Below the pieces are notes generated by a model, which was not told the origin of the DNA, searched no databases, and saw nothing but the letters and a program-made list of their open reading frames with translations. A stretch of DNA of 64,000 bases. Source: Chelativorans sp. YIM 93263 (GTDB taxonomy: Bacteria; Pseudomonadota; Alphaproteobacteria; Rhizobiales; Rhizobiaceae). The position numbers and the translations under genes were made by a program. The DNA lies in assembly GCF_028767125.1 (NCBI RefSeq), contig NZ_JAKCWP010000003.1, positions 62,001 through 126,000 on the forward strand, in the 5' to 3' direction. Shown here piece by piece: positions 25,001-33,476 of the stretch (position 1 is its first letter; each line of letters opens with the position of its first letter).

Positions 25001-26506
25001 TCAGTCCATACGCAAGGTGACGAAGCGTAAGTCGCCGGTTTCAGTAGCCAGCATAATCAGCGCGTTTCTGCGCCCCTGCGTTTTCAGAGCCGATATCTGA
25101 TCGAGAACTTGCTGGGGAGTGGAAACCGAAGTCTGGGCGATTTCGATAATGACATCACCGGGCTGTACGCCTTCCGCCGCTGCGGCAGAACTTGCGTCCA
25201 CCTCGGAGACGAGAACACCATTGATGTCCTCGGCAAGCCCGAATTCCGTTCTCAGCGTCTCATCGAGTTCCTGGAGGGTCATTCCAAGCACCTCGGCGGC
25301 CGCCGCTGGAGAAGCTCCTTCATCCGGCTCGTCTTGTTCCACAGAGGCACTCTCCGCCTCTTCCAGGCGGCCAAGCGTGATGTTGACAGTTTCGCTCTCG
25401 CCATCGCGCAGAATGTCGACAGACACTTCGGCTCCTACGGGGCTTTCGGCAACCGCGCGGCTCAGTTCACGCACATCTTCGATCTTTCTGCCCTCGAAAC
25501 CGATGATGACATCGCCGGCCTCAAGCAGGCCACCTTCGGCAGGGCCGCCTTCCTCAACCCCGCTGATCAAAACACCCGCGGCTTCATCGAGGCCAAGGCT
25601 TTCCGCAACCTCTTCACTCACCGGCTGTATGCGCACGCCAAGCCATCCACGCCGGGTCTCGCCATGCTCGCGGAGCTGATCGACTACATTGACGGCCAGT
25701 TCGGATGGAATGGCAAAGCCGATACCGATCGAACCGCCGGTCGGTGATATAATAGCGGTGTTAATCCCGATGACTTCGCCGTCCATGTTGAATAGCGGTC
25801 CGCCAGAATTACCGCGATTGATAGCAGCGTCTGTCTGAATGTAGTCATCATAAGGCCCGGAGCCGATCTGCCGGTTGCGTGCCGAGACAATCCCTACTGT
25901 CAACGACCCACCAAATCCGAAGGGATTGCCGATCGCCATCACCCAATCGCCGATGCGCAGAGCGTCGGAATCACCAAAAGACACTTCCTTCAGCGTACGC
26001 TCACCTGCATCGATTTTTAGAACGGCAAGGTCCGTTTTGGTGTCGGTGCCTACCAGTTCCGCGTTATAGGTGGAGCCATCGGCCATGTTTACAACGATCT
26101 CATCCGCTTCGGTGATGACATGGTTGTTCGTAACAATGATGCCTTCATCGGCATCGATGATGAAACCGGAACCAAGAGATGAGCCGGGGCCCGGCATCTG
26201 TGGCCCGCGGTCCCCGTCCTGAAAAAAGTCATCGAAATACTCGTGAAAGGGGGAATCCTCGGGCAATTGCGGTGCGGGAATCTGCCCGGGCCCGCCGAAT
26301 GGGGCACCTTGCGTGGTAGAGATATTGACCACGGCATCCAGCAGTTGTTCGGCCATATCGGCAACGGATTCCGGCCCGCGCGTCCCGGCCACGGCATCGC
26401 CTTGCTGTTGCGCGATGGCCGGGGCGGGCCATGAAAGAAGACCGGCCGTGAGGCCGGCTATCATGAAAAATTGAGACGTCGTGTGAAACGGTCTTGGCGA
26501 TGCCAT
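25001..26506 (-). CDS. degP: Do/DegP-family periplasmic serine endoprotease
   Basis: Periplasmic protease/chaperone that degrades misfolded envelope proteins. The 501 residues comprise a signal peptide (ending AIAQ, about 32), a trypsin-like domain with the triad His129 (TNNHVITE), Asp159 (TKTDLAVLK) and Ser234 (RGNSGGPLF), and two PDZ domains (about 290-375 and 410-495). A Q-linker/LA loop rich in Pro, Asp and Gly spans 68-110. It is the last gene of the run hflK-hflC-DUF2065-degP, an arrangement known from other alphaproteobacteria. There DegP and the membrane protease FtsH/HflKC share envelope quality control. Confidence 0.95.
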   Translation of the reverse strand: MASPRPFHTTSQFFMIAGLTAGLLSWPAPAIAQQQGDAVAGTRGPESVADMAEQLLDAVVNISTTQGAPFGGPGQIPAPQLPEDSPFHEYFDDFFQDGDRGPQMPGPGSSLGSGFIIDADEGIIVTNNHVITEADEIVVNMADGSTYNAELVGTDTKTDLAVLKIDAGERTLKEVSFGDSDALRIGDWVMAIGNPFGFGGSLTVGIVSARNRQIGSGPYDDYIQTDAAINRGNSGGPLFNMDGEVIGINTAIISPTGGSIGIGFAIPSELAVNVVDQLREHGETRRGWLGVRIQPVSEEVAESLGLDEAAGVLISGVEEGGPAEGGLLEAGDVIIGFEGRKIEDVRELSRAVAESPVGAEVSVDILRDGESETVNITLGRLEEAESASVEQDEPDEGASPAAAAEVLGMTLQELDETLRTEFGLAEDINGVLVSEVDASSAAAAEGVQPGDVIIEIAQTSVSTPQQVLDQISALKTQGRRNALIMLATETGDLRFVTLRMD

Positions 26507-26641
26507 CCTGTCAATCTCCCGCCGGGCGAAGTGGGCAATATCCCACGTAATAGGATAAGGCGAATTGTGGCGGCGTCGAGAGCTTTACGAAGTTGTGATT
26601 TCGCTGGACCTCCCACCGCCAACCGGTCAAGCACCGGAACC

Positions 26642-26827
26642 TCATCCGCGCACCAGCCAGACGATCAAGACTCCCCCGACCATAACCGCCAACCCGAGGG
26701 TACGCATGACGTTCTCCGGCAATTCGGTCACGTCCTTCGCCATACGCTTGGCAAGATGTGGAAAGCCACCATAAAGCAGCCCTTCAAGGACAAGAACGAG
26801 GCCGAGGGCAGCGAGAAAATCACTCAC
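26642..26827 (-). CDS. DUF2065 (YjeT-like) small membrane protein
   Basis: A 61-residue protein with two hydrophobic helices (about 5-20 and 42-60) joined by a basic loop (PHLAKRMAKDV). It matches DUF2065, the YjeT family that is encoded beside hflC in many proteobacteria. Function unknown; the conserved position suggests a link to the HflKC complex. It starts at GTG (26827), 43 bases after hflC. Confidence 0.85.
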   Translation of the reverse strand: MSDFLAALGLVLVLEGLLYGGFPHLAKRMAKDVTELPENVMRTLGLAVMVGGVLIVWLVRG

Positions 26828-26870
26828 TGCCCCCGCTCCCGAACTTTACAGATCTTCGCGGACACGAGCC

Positions 26871-27890
26871 CTACTGTGTCACTGCTGCACCGGAGGCCGG
26901 AGAAGTGCTGGTCTCCGGGGCCAGCGGCTGAGGGTCCTGCCCCTGCTGCGAGGGCGTAAGCGAGCCGGTCAACGGCCCTTCGGCATCGGCAGGTGCGTCG
27001 TCATCACCAGTACGGCCGCCGTCGCTACCAAAGAAACGGAAGAACTCCGAGTCAGGCGAAAGCAGCATTGTCGTACCCGATGGGTCCAATGCCTCACGAT
27101 ACGCGGCCATTGAGCGATAGAAGTCGAAGAAGTCCTCGTCACGCTGGAACGCGTCTGCGAAGATAGCGTTACGTTCTCCTTCGCCTTCACCGCGCAGGAT
27201 TTCGGATTCGCGCTGCGCGGCAGCCAGGATTTCCACCACCTCGCGATCGGCACGGGCACGGATGCGAGCTGCGGCCTCACGACCGCGAGCGCGCAGGCGC
27301 TCCGCCTCGGCGAGACGCTCGGCTGTCATCCGATCATAGGTCTGCTGCGAGACCTCGTCGGTCAGGTCCGTCCGCCGGATACGCACATCTTCGATCTGAA
27401 GGCCGAGGGAGGCCGCGGCGGGACGCAACTGCTCGGCGACTTGGCGCATCATCGAGGTACGCTCTTCCGACAGAGCAGCCTCAAAACCGCGCTGACCGTA
27501 GACCCGCCTGAGTGCGGCATCGAGGCGTGTCCTTAGGCGCTGCTCCGCCAGCATGACGCTACCGGATACAGCCGACCGGAAACGACGCGGATCCTCGATC
27601 GAATAAGCGACAAAGGCGTCCACCTCGTAGAACTTACCGCCCGAGACCTGAACCCGAATATCATCAAGATCGAAACGCATGATGCGATCTTCGATAATCT
27701 GCACATTGTCGGCCTCGGCGAAGGCGAACGGCAGTTTGAAGTAAAGCCCCGGCACGCGTTCGACGCGGACGATCTCACCAAAACGGATGACGATGGCCTG
27801 CTCACGCTCGTTAACGACGAAAATCGACGAATAAAGCAGGTAAAGCGCGACCGCGGCAATGACCAGGATAATAGGGAGACGATTGGACAT
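26871..27890 (-). CDS. hflC: HflC, SPFH-domain protease modulator
   Basis: A 339-residue inner-membrane protein with one N-terminal transmembrane helix (about 6-24), an SPFH/band-7 domain (about 22-190, from VNEREQAIVIRFGEI), a long coiled-coil (about 185-250, rich in Ala, Arg and Glu) and a disordered C-terminal tail rich in Pro, Ser and Gln. With HflK it forms the periplasmic cage around FtsH and tunes its access to membrane substrates. Its start overlaps the hflK stop codon (TGATG), which implies coupled translation and matched amounts. Confidence 0.95.
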   Translation of the reverse strand: MSNRLPIILVIAAVALYLLYSSIFVVNEREQAIVIRFGEIVRVERVPGLYFKLPFAFAEADNVQIIEDRIMRFDLDDIRVQVSGGKFYEVDAFVAYSIEDPRRFRSAVSGSVMLAEQRLRTRLDAALRRVYGQRGFEAALSEERTSMMRQVAEQLRPAAASLGLQIEDVRIRRTDLTDEVSQQTYDRMTAERLAEAERLRARGREAAARIRARADREVVEILAAAQRESEILRGEGEGERNAIFADAFQRDEDFFDFYRSMAAYREALDPSGTTMLLSPDSEFFRFFGSDGGRTGDDDAPADAEGPLTGSLTPSQQGQDPQPLAPETSTSPASGAAVTQ

Positions 27891-29053
27891 CAGCTATTTC
27901 CTCCCTGCACCTGGCCGGGATTCTGTACGCCGGGGTTACTGTTGTTGTTGTTATTATTGTTGTTGTTGTTGTTCTGCATATTGCCTTGCGACCTCTGGCG
28001 CAGCTCGGGCAACGGAAGATACGGAACGACGCCCTGACCGTTGTTCTGCTCGACGATAACCTTGTTGGCTCCGCGCAGAACATCCTCCATGGTTTCGAGA
28101 TAGAGGCGCTTACGGGTCACGTCCGGCGCATTGGCGTACTGTTCGAACACGGAAATGAAGCGCTGAGCTTCACCTTCGGCTTCCAGCACGACGCGGTTAC
28201 TATAGGCTGCGGCAGCCTCGCGGATCTGGGCAGCCTCACCGCGCGCCTGACCAAGCTGCTGGTTTGAGTATTGATTTGCCTCTTCGACGAAGCGGTCTTC
28301 GTCCTGCTCGGCACGCTGCACTTCATCGAAAGCATCGGCGACTTCCGGCGGCGGCGCCGCATCCTCGATGGAGAGCGCGTTGACCTGCAGACCCGCGCCA
28401 TACTCGTCCATGGTGCTTTGGATGACATCGCGAACAGCAATAGCAATGCCCTCACGATCATCACGGAAGATGTCCTGAGCCGGACGTCGTCCCACAATCT
28501 CACGCATGGCACTTTCGGCAACCTGACGGATCATCCCATCCGGGTCTTCCACGTTGAAGAGGTAAGCCGCAGGATCGGACACCTGATAAGCCACGGAGAA
28601 GTAGACATCCACGATGTTCTGGTCGCCGGAAAGCATCAAGCCGGACGAGCCGCCGCTGCGAATGTCTCCGAGATCGATCAATTGCTCTGCGATCGAAGCT
28701 TTCTCGACTGTCTCGACAGGCCACCAATGGAAGTGCAGTCCCGGCTCGGAAAGCTCCTGTTTCGGCTGGCCGAAGCGAAGCTCGACGGCGCGCTCATCCG
28801 GCTGCACGGTGTAAACCGCCTGGAAGAGCCAAAGCCCGACCAGCACAAGTATAATGAGGCCGAACATGGCGGGGCTCGGGCCACCGCCTCCCGGCAGCAT
28901 CCCGCGGAGCCGATCCTGTCCGCGCCGGATAATTTCCTCCAGATCGGGCGGAGAACCCTGTGGTCCACTGGGACCGCGCGGCCCCTGGTCCCAGGGCCCC
29001 CCCGAGTTCCCACTGCCCCAAGGGCCGCCGCCGCCTTGATTGTTCCAGGGCAT
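27890..29053 (-). CDS. hflK: HflK, SPFH-domain protease modulator
   Basis: A 387-residue partner of HflC in the FtsH-HflKC complex. A Gly/Pro/Asn-rich cytoplasmic N-terminus (1-60, starting MPWNNQGGGGPWG) precedes one transmembrane helix (about 62-82), the SPFH domain (about 80-260) and the coiled-coil with EEANQYSNQQLGQARGEA. Near the C-terminus lies a run of eleven Asn residues encoded by AAC/AAT triplets, which is unusual and could vary in length by slippage. It is the first gene of the hflK-hflC-DUF2065-degP run and has a convincing promoter just upstream. Confidence 0.95.
   Translation of the reverse strand: MPWNNQGGGGPWGSGNSGGPWDQGPRGPSGPQGSPPDLEEIIRRGQDRLRGMLPGGGGPSPAMFGLIILVLVGLWLFQAVYTVQPDERAVELRFGQPKQELSEPGLHFHWWPVETVEKASIAEQLIDLGDIRSGGSSGLMLSGDQNIVDVYFSVAYQVSDPAAYLFNVEDPDGMIRQVAESAMREIVGRRPAQDIFRDDREGIAIAVRDVIQSTMDEYGAGLQVNALSIEDAAPPPEVADAFDEVQRAEQDEDRFVEEANQYSNQQLGQARGEAAQIREAAAAYSNRVVLEAEGEAQRFISVFEQYANAPDVTRKRLYLETMEDVLRGANKVIVEQNNGQGVVPYLPLPELRQRSQGNMQNNNNNNNNNNNSNPGVQNPGQVQGGNS
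27943..27975 (-). repeat. Trinucleotide (AAC/AAT) repeat within hflK
   Basis: Eleven consecutive Asn codons, AAC or AAT on the minus strand, form a short in-frame microsatellite near the hflK C-terminus. Length change would add or remove Asn residues without a frameshift. Confidence 0.8.
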
Positions 29054-29108
29054 TATTGTTCCTTTTGCTTATTGTCGGCCGATGTGCACCGATTCTGACG
29101 TCCGGACT

Positions 29109-29137
29109 GTTATAAGTATGTGGAAGCGCGCTTTCAA
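29109..29137 (-). promoter_or_regulatory. Predicted promoter of hflK-hflC-DUF2065-degP
   Basis: On the minus strand TTGAAA (29132-29137) is separated by exactly 17 bases from TATAAC (29109-29114), about 50 bases before the hflK ATG. The flanking CTTATAA and the TTGAA core also resemble the alphaproteobacterial RpoH consensus (CTTG...CYTATNT), so heat-shock control is possible. Confidence 0.6.
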
Positions 29138-29208
29138 CGCGATGCCAACCGGTTTACTGCCGTAACCTGGCACTCTCGACCAAGCGGTCTCGCCACACTC
29201 ACGCATTC

Positions 29209-29727
29209 TTACGCGTTTTCACGCGGTGTTCGCCGTTCGTAGACGACATAGCGCGTCGGGTAAATGTCCTTTTCACCCACGGGAACCGTCTCACTGGAAA
29301 TCGGCTGCCAGATATCCTCATCGATTGCCGGGAAGAAGGTGTCGCCATCGATCTCGGCTTCGATATGGGTGACATAGAGACGGTCGGCTTTTAGCATCGC
29401 TTCGCGGAAGATATCACCGCCGCCGATAATGCAAATTTCGTCGCAACCCGTTTCGCTCCCCTCCTCCGCAATCGCAACAGCCTCATCTAGGGAAGTTGCC
29501 GTCTTGGCGCCTTCCGCGCTGTAATCAGGATCCCGCGTTACAACGATATTGAGCCTGCCGGGCAAGGCCCTGCCAAGACTTTCCCATGTCTTTCTCCCCA
29601 TGACGATAGGCTTGCCCATGGTGATGGCCTTAAAGCGCTTCAGATCGGTCGATAGGCGCCAAGGCAGGCCGCCCTCGCGGCCGATGACGCCGTTTTTCGT
29701 CACGGCAACAACGAATGAAAGTTCCAT
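29209..29727 (-). CDS. folA: Dihydrofolate reductase
   Basis: NADPH-dependent enzyme that regenerates tetrahydrofolate. The 172 residues show VIGREGGLPW (substrate/Met20 loop), GRKTWESLGRALPGR (cofactor phosphate site) and CIIGGGDIFREA (nicotinamide loop). It lies 18 bases after thyA in the same direction; ThyA oxidises methylene-tetrahydrofolate to dihydrofolate and FolA reduces it again, so the operon pairs the two steps. Confidence 0.96.
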   Translation of the reverse strand: MELSFVVAVTKNGVIGREGGLPWRLSTDLKRFKAITMGKPIVMGRKTWESLGRALPGRLNIVVTRDPDYSAEGAKTATSLDEAVAIAEEGSETGCDEICIIGGGDIFREAMLKADRLYVTHIEAEIDGDTFFPAIDEDIWQPISSETVPVGEKDIYPTRYVVYERRTPRENA

Positions 29728-29745
29728 ATCAGCTCCAGGCCAGCG

Positions 29746-30540
29746 CTATACCGCGATCGGCGCCCGGATGGGCGGATCGGCCACGTAACCTTCCAGGCGG
29801 AAATCCTCATACTGAAAGGCGAAGAGATCGTCGATTACCGAATTGATCCACATGGTGGGCAGCGCCTTGGGACTCCGGGTCAACTGCTCCCGCGCCTGAT
29901 CGAAATGGTTCTTGTAAAGATGCGCGTCGCCCAGCGTGTGAACGAACTCACCAGGCCGGAGGCCCGTAACCTGCGCGACCATCATCGTCATGAGCGCGTA
30001 GGAGGCGATGTTGAAAGGCACGCCCAGGAAAATGTCGGCCGAGCGCTGATAAAGCTGACACGAGAGTTTGCCCTCGGCCACGTAGAACTGGAAGAGACAA
30101 TGGCAGGGCGGCAGCGCCATGTCGTCGACCTCCGCCGGATTCCACGCCGTCACGATATGTCGTCTTGATTCAGGTTTTTCGCGGAGTCCCTTGAGAAGAT
30201 TGGCAATCTGGTCGATCTGGCGGCCGTCCGGAGCCGGCCACGAACGCCACTGCGCGCCATAAACCGGGCCGAGATCACCATTCTCGTCGGCCCATTCATC
30301 CCAGATGGTGACGCCGTTCTCGTTCAGATAGCGGATATTGGTATCGCCCTTCAGGAACCACAGAAGCTCATGAATAATCGACCGAAGATGAAGCTTCTTG
30401 GTGGTCAGCACCGGAAAACCAGCTTCCAGATCGAAACGCATCTGGTGACCGAAAACGCTTCGTGTCCCGGTGCCGGTGCGGTCGTCCCGGTCGATACCGT
30501 TTTCCAGAACGTGGGCGAGCAGGTCGAGATATTGGCGCAT
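29746..30540 (-). CDS. thyA: Thymidylate synthase
   Basis: Makes dTMP from dUMP with methylene-tetrahydrofolate as methyl donor and reductant. ATG at 30540 gives 264 residues, the same length as E. coli ThyA. The active-site cysteine lies in [12 protein letters not shown] and is followed by [17 protein letters not shown], the classical signature. It is the first gene of a thyA-folA pair. Confidence 0.97.
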   Translation of the reverse strand: MRQYLDLLAHVLENGIDRDDRTGTGTRSVFGHQMRFDLEAGFPVLTTKKLHLRSIIHELLWFLKGDTNIRYLNENGVTIWDEWADENGDLGPVYGAQWRSWPAPDGRQIDQIANLLKGLREKPESRRHIVTAWNPAEVDDMALPPCHCLFQFYVAEGKLSCQLYQRSADIFLGVPFNIASYALMTMMVAQVTGLRPGEFVHTLGDAHLYKNHFDQAREQLTRSPKALPTMWINSVIDDLFAFQYEDFRLEGYVADPPIRAPIAV

Positions 30541-30627
30541 GAATGACGGAGCCGAATCGTGTTGCTTTGCGGATGATACTAGGAACAATCATCACGCCGT
30601 AAAGCGGTCAACCCGGCTCCGCCCGTC

Positions 30628-30939
30628 TTACAGGTCGGTCAGTTTGTTCAAATGCTTCGCGGTGAGATAATAGAATGTCACGCGGTTCTTGGCGCGATCC
30701 CCGCTCATTGTCTCACAGACCTTCTCTATGACACTGTCGCAGTGCGTATCATCAGTTTCGCCCAAATGTTTCTTGCACCAACTCTCCCGTACGCGGGCAA
30801 GCTCTTCTGGATCTGTACACGACACCAGCGCTGAATCCCGGTTGCGCAACGCGATGCCCAGGTGGCTGACGATTTTCCCAACAACATCCTCATTAGCATC
30901 CGCATGATACTTTTTGACGTCTTCAATGTGATTTTGCAT
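30628..30939 (-). CDS. DUF2853 family protein
   Basis: A 103-residue helical protein of family DUF2853 (segments VVGKIVSHLGIALRNRDSAL, DPEELARVRESWCKKHLG and CETMSGDRAKNRVTFYYLTAKHL). No function is established for the family. ATG at 30939 has a strong GGAGGGAG seven bases upstream. A 17-bp interrupted palindrome GAACAG-N5-CTGTTC (30995-31011) lies upstream and could be an operator. Divergent from ssrA. Confidence 0.85.
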   Translation of the reverse strand: MQNHIEDVKKYHADANEDVVGKIVSHLGIALRNRDSALVSCTDPEELARVRESWCKKHLGETDDTHCDSVIEKVCETMSGDRAKNRVTFYYLTAKHLNKLTDL

Positions 30940-31104
30940 GAAATTACTCCCTCCTGTCGATTCGGCACTTTCAATACCGAACAATACCACAAGCGAACAG
31001 ATCACCTGTTCATCTTGTATTGAAGGCTGGAAATTCTTTATTATAGGTCAACGAAAAATCTCCAATATTGAAACGCCACCCTTTTCCTGTCACCGTGACG
31101 GGCC

Positions 31105-31110
31105 TATATA
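31105..31110 (+). promoter_or_regulatory. Probable -10 element of ssrA
   Basis: TATATA, inside CCTATATAGG, lies about 7 bases before the expected 5' end of the tmRNA precursor. A matching -35 box at 17 bases (TTTTCC, 31082-31087) is poor, so the assignment rests on position. Confidence 0.45.
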
Positions 31111-31114
31111 GGGG

Positions 31115-31434
31115 ACGTCAGCCGTGAGCTGACTATGGCGATAAACTGCCGATGCAATAAGCCTATCGGACCCGGGGGCGGTACCCGGCGCCTCCACCAG
31201 AAACCGCCAGTCCATGACGGCTTCTGATGGGGGCGAAACAGGATCGACGAGGGTGTAAAGATCGGACTTTCGCTCGGCATGGTACCACCGATATCGGACC
31301 GAACCTTATAGTTGCCAACGACAACTATGCGGAAGCACGTCTCGCCGCGTAAGCGGTGCGATAGCTTCAATTCAAGCCTTAGGCCGTCGCAGGTCTAAGC
31401 GGGGTTCGGAGGCACCTGGCAACAGAAGCCTCCA
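31115..31434 (+). ncRNA. ssrA: Transfer-messenger RNA, circularly permuted two-piece form
   Basis: tmRNA rescues stalled ribosomes and tags their products for proteolysis. The acceptor piece comes first: a GTCAGC/GCTGAC hairpin, then a T-arm CCGGG/CCCGG with loop GGCGGTA, and the 3' end CGCCTCCACCA (to 31199). After a short spacer the coding piece starts at 31229 with GGGGGCG, which pairs with CGCCTCC of the acceptor piece to make a 7-bp acceptor stem (one G-U). It carries the resume codon and tag frame ANDNYAEARLAA (31314-31352) and ends with a GGAGGC/GCCTCC hairpin (31408-31433). This gene order, with the 3' half first, is the hallmark of the alphaproteobacterial permuted gene. The spacer 31200-31228 must be removed. 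sspB, which delivers tagged proteins to ClpXP, lies 3 kb downstream. Confidence 0.95.
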
Positions 31435-31442
31435 CTTCCCCT

Positions 31443-31496
31443 CTCCTTCTCCTTCTCCTTCTCCTTCTCCTTTTCCTTCTCCTTCTCCTTCTCCTT
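31443..31496 (+). repeat. Hexanucleotide tandem repeat (CTCCTT)9
   Basis: Nine tandem copies of CTCCTT fill these 54 bases; only the sixth unit differs (TTCCTT). The tract begins nine bases after the last ssrA hairpin and ends 70 bases before the next start codon. One strand is all pyrimidine, the other reads as repeated AAGGAG. No coding frame accounts for it. Confidence 0.95.
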
Positions 31497-31566
31497 AACA
31501 GCAACATCATTGATGGCGCCCGCATCGCTGCGGGTGGCGCGTCTATTTCGCTATGGAGTAAAATCG

Positions 31567-32133
31567 ATGACTTATCTTGCGTCGTCGCGGAATTTTTTCA
31601 TCGTCAGCGGCGGTCCCGGGTCAGGCAAGACAACCCTTCTTTCACATCTGCAGAGCGCGGGAGCAGCAACTGCGCCCGAGGCGGGGCGAGCCATCATTCG
31701 CGCGCAAACTGCGATTGGCGGCCCTGCCCGGCCCGACCACGATCCCGCGCTCTACGCGGAATTGATGCTTTCCTGGGACTTGCGGTCCTATGAGGAAGCA
31801 TCGAGCCACCCCGGTAATGTCTTCTTCGATCGCGGTGTACCGGATACGCTCGGCTATCTACGGCTCGTCGGCCAGGCTATACCCTCGCATATGTGGCGGG
31901 CTGCGGAGGCCTTTCGATATAACGAAGCTGTTTTCATGCTCCCGCCTTGGCCGGAAATCTACGCGCCCGATACGGAACGCAAGCAGACGCTCGACGACGC
32001 AGAGCGGACGTTTGAAGCGCTCCGCCAAATCTATCTGGAGCTCGATTACCGGCCGGTCCTTCTACCGCGCTCATCAGTCGAGGAGCGCGTAAAGTCTATG
32101 CTGGCGGCCATTGACGATCACATGAATGAATGA
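31567..32133 (+). CDS. AAA-type P-loop ATPase/kinase-like protein
   Basis: A 188-residue P-loop protein of the AAA_28 group (predicted ATPase or nucleotide kinase). Walker A is SGGPGSGKTTLLSHL (14-28), with EAGRAIIRAQ, an acidic FFDRGVPDTLGY resembling the Walker B/lid region, and TFEALRQIYLELDYRPVLLP near the end. The reaction is unknown; similar proteins may phosphorylate small molecules. ATG at 31567 has GGAG eight bases upstream. It is a single gene closed by a strong terminator. Confidence 0.8.
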   Translation: MTYLASSRNFFIVSGGPGSGKTTLLSHLQSAGAATAPEAGRAIIRAQTAIGGPARPDHDPALYAELMLSWDLRSYEEASSHPGNVFFDRGVPDTLGYLRLVGQAIPSHMWRAAEAFRYNEAVFMLPPWPEIYAPDTERKQTLDDAERTFEALRQIYLELDYRPVLLPRSSVEERVKSMLAAIDDHMNE

Positions 32134-32135
32134 AT

Positions 32136-32163
32136 GAGCGCGGCTGCAAGCCGCGCTCTTTTT
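32136..32163 (+). terminator. Rho-independent terminator
   Basis: A 9-bp stem GAGCGCGGC/GCCGCGCTC with loop TGCAA is followed by five T residues, two bases after the stop codon of the P-loop ATPase gene. The end of the T-run abuts the stop codon of the converging MFS gene. Confidence 0.9.
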
Positions 32164-33372
32164 CTACTCGGCTGGTGCTTGTGCCGCTTGCTCGGGCTCT
32201 CGTCCAAGGGTGACCTGCGTCAGCGTCAGCGCGAGCAGGCCGCCGATCGCGATCGCGGCGACCATCGTCAGTGGGGTACCGTCGAAGAACAACCCGGCAA
32301 CAGCCATGATCGCGGCGCCCGTAGCGAAGTGCAGCATCCCCATCAGCGCGGACGCCGTGCCAGCTATTTCGCCGTGATCATCCATGGCCATGACAGACGT
32401 TGTCGGAATGACAAGCCCCAGAAACCCGAAGCCAATAAACAACAGTGAGATCAAGAGCCACAGCGGCTGGTATCCGGTGGCCATGATAGCAAAAAGCGCG
32501 ATGCTGGCGACCGCAAACCCGGCGACTGCGAAACGCACCAGCGCGGGAAGACCAAACCGGTCGGCGAGCATTCCGGTGAGTTGCGACATGGAGAAGAAGG
32601 AGATCGCGTTGACCGAAAAGCAAAGGCTGTAAAGCACCGGCGAGAGATTATAGTGGTCGATCAACACAAAGGGCGAGTTCATTAAATAGACGAACAGCCC
32701 GGAGATGCTGAAACCACCGATGAAGGTGAGCCCTAGAAACCGGCCGTGGCCCAACAGGAAACGATATCCCACCAGGGCCGAACGGAATGAGCTGCCGATG
32801 CGCTGTGCCGGGGGACGCGTTTCCTCCAGCGCGGTCAAAAGAAGCACCAGCCCGATTAACCCGACAATCGTCACCGCCCAGAAGACAGCGCGCCATCCGA
32901 ACGCTTCGATAATCAGGCTGCCAGTGAGCGGCGCCAAAATAGGTGAGACGGAGAACACCAGCATCAGAAGCGACATGAGTCGTGCCGCCTCGTTGCCCGT
33001 GTGCAGGTCGCGCACGACTGCGCGGGGCACGACCATGCCCGCTGCAGCTCCGAACCCCTGGAGAACGCGAAATGCGACCAGCCATTCGACTGTCGGCGCA
33101 AGCGCAGCGCCAATGCTGCCGGCCATAAAAAGCCCAATGCCGATATATAGCGGCGTTTTGCGGCCCAGCATATCGGAGAGCGGACCGACGACGAGCTGCG
33201 CAAGCCCCATCGTGAGCAGAAACAGCTGAAGGCTAAGCTGAACGGCCGTGGTCCCCGCATTCAAATCATCGCCAATGGTAGGCAAAGCTGGAAGGTACAT
33301 ATCGATGGCGAAGGGTCCCATGGCCGTCAAAAGGCCGAGCACCACCGCCATACGGAAAAAAGCAGTCGTCAT
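32164..33372 (-). CDS. Bcr/CflA-type multidrug efflux MFS transporter
   Basis: A 402-residue, twelve-helix transporter of the drug:H+ antiporter-1 family. The N-terminal half carries LLTAMGPFAIDMYLPALPTIGDDL, typical of Bcr/CflA proteins, and motif A as GPLSDMLGRKTPLYIG; motif C is represented by APLTGSLIIEAFGWR. It should export drugs or metabolites from the cytoplasm. It is divergent from a TetR-type gene, and the two predicted promoters overlap face to face, so that regulator probably represses it. ATG at 33372 lacks a good ribosome binding site. Confidence 0.9.
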   Translation of the reverse strand: MTTAFFRMAVVLGLLTAMGPFAIDMYLPALPTIGDDLNAGTTAVQLSLQLFLLTMGLAQLVVGPLSDMLGRKTPLYIGIGLFMAGSIGAALAPTVEWLVAFRVLQGFGAAAGMVVPRAVVRDLHTGNEAARLMSLLMLVFSVSPILAPLTGSLIIEAFGWRAVFWAVTIVGLIGLVLLLTALEETRPPAQRIGSSFRSALVGYRFLLGHGRFLGLTFIGGFSISGLFVYLMNSPFVLIDHYNLSPVLYSLCFSVNAISFFSMSQLTGMLADRFGLPALVRFAVAGFAVASIALFAIMATGYQPLWLLISLLFIGFGFLGLVIPTTSVMAMDDHGEIAGTASALMGMLHFATGAAIMAVAGLFFDGTPLTMVAAIAIGGLLALTLTQVTLGREPEQAAQAPAE

Positions 33373-33476
33373 GATTTGCGCTTTCGAATTTTCAGGACAC
33401 GGGAATGGTGCCCTGGCTAAAGGACGTTGCGGAGACGGTTTATCCGACAATCATCGGAAGGGGGCTTGCCAATATT

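Noticed and set aside
30995-31011. GAACAG-N5-CTGTTC as a LexA (SOS) box upstream of the DUF2853 gene
   Set aside because: Alphaproteobacterial LexA sites are direct repeats GTTC-N7-GTTC; this is an inverted repeat with different spacing. It may still be an operator for something else.
31104-31370. 88-codon frame on the minus strand across ssrA
   Set aside because: It lies over a structured RNA gene with a clear acceptor stem and tag frame; no protein family fits.
31443-31496. Tandem repeat considered as a CRISPR array
   Set aside because: The unit is 6 bases with no spacers; it is a simple microsatellite.
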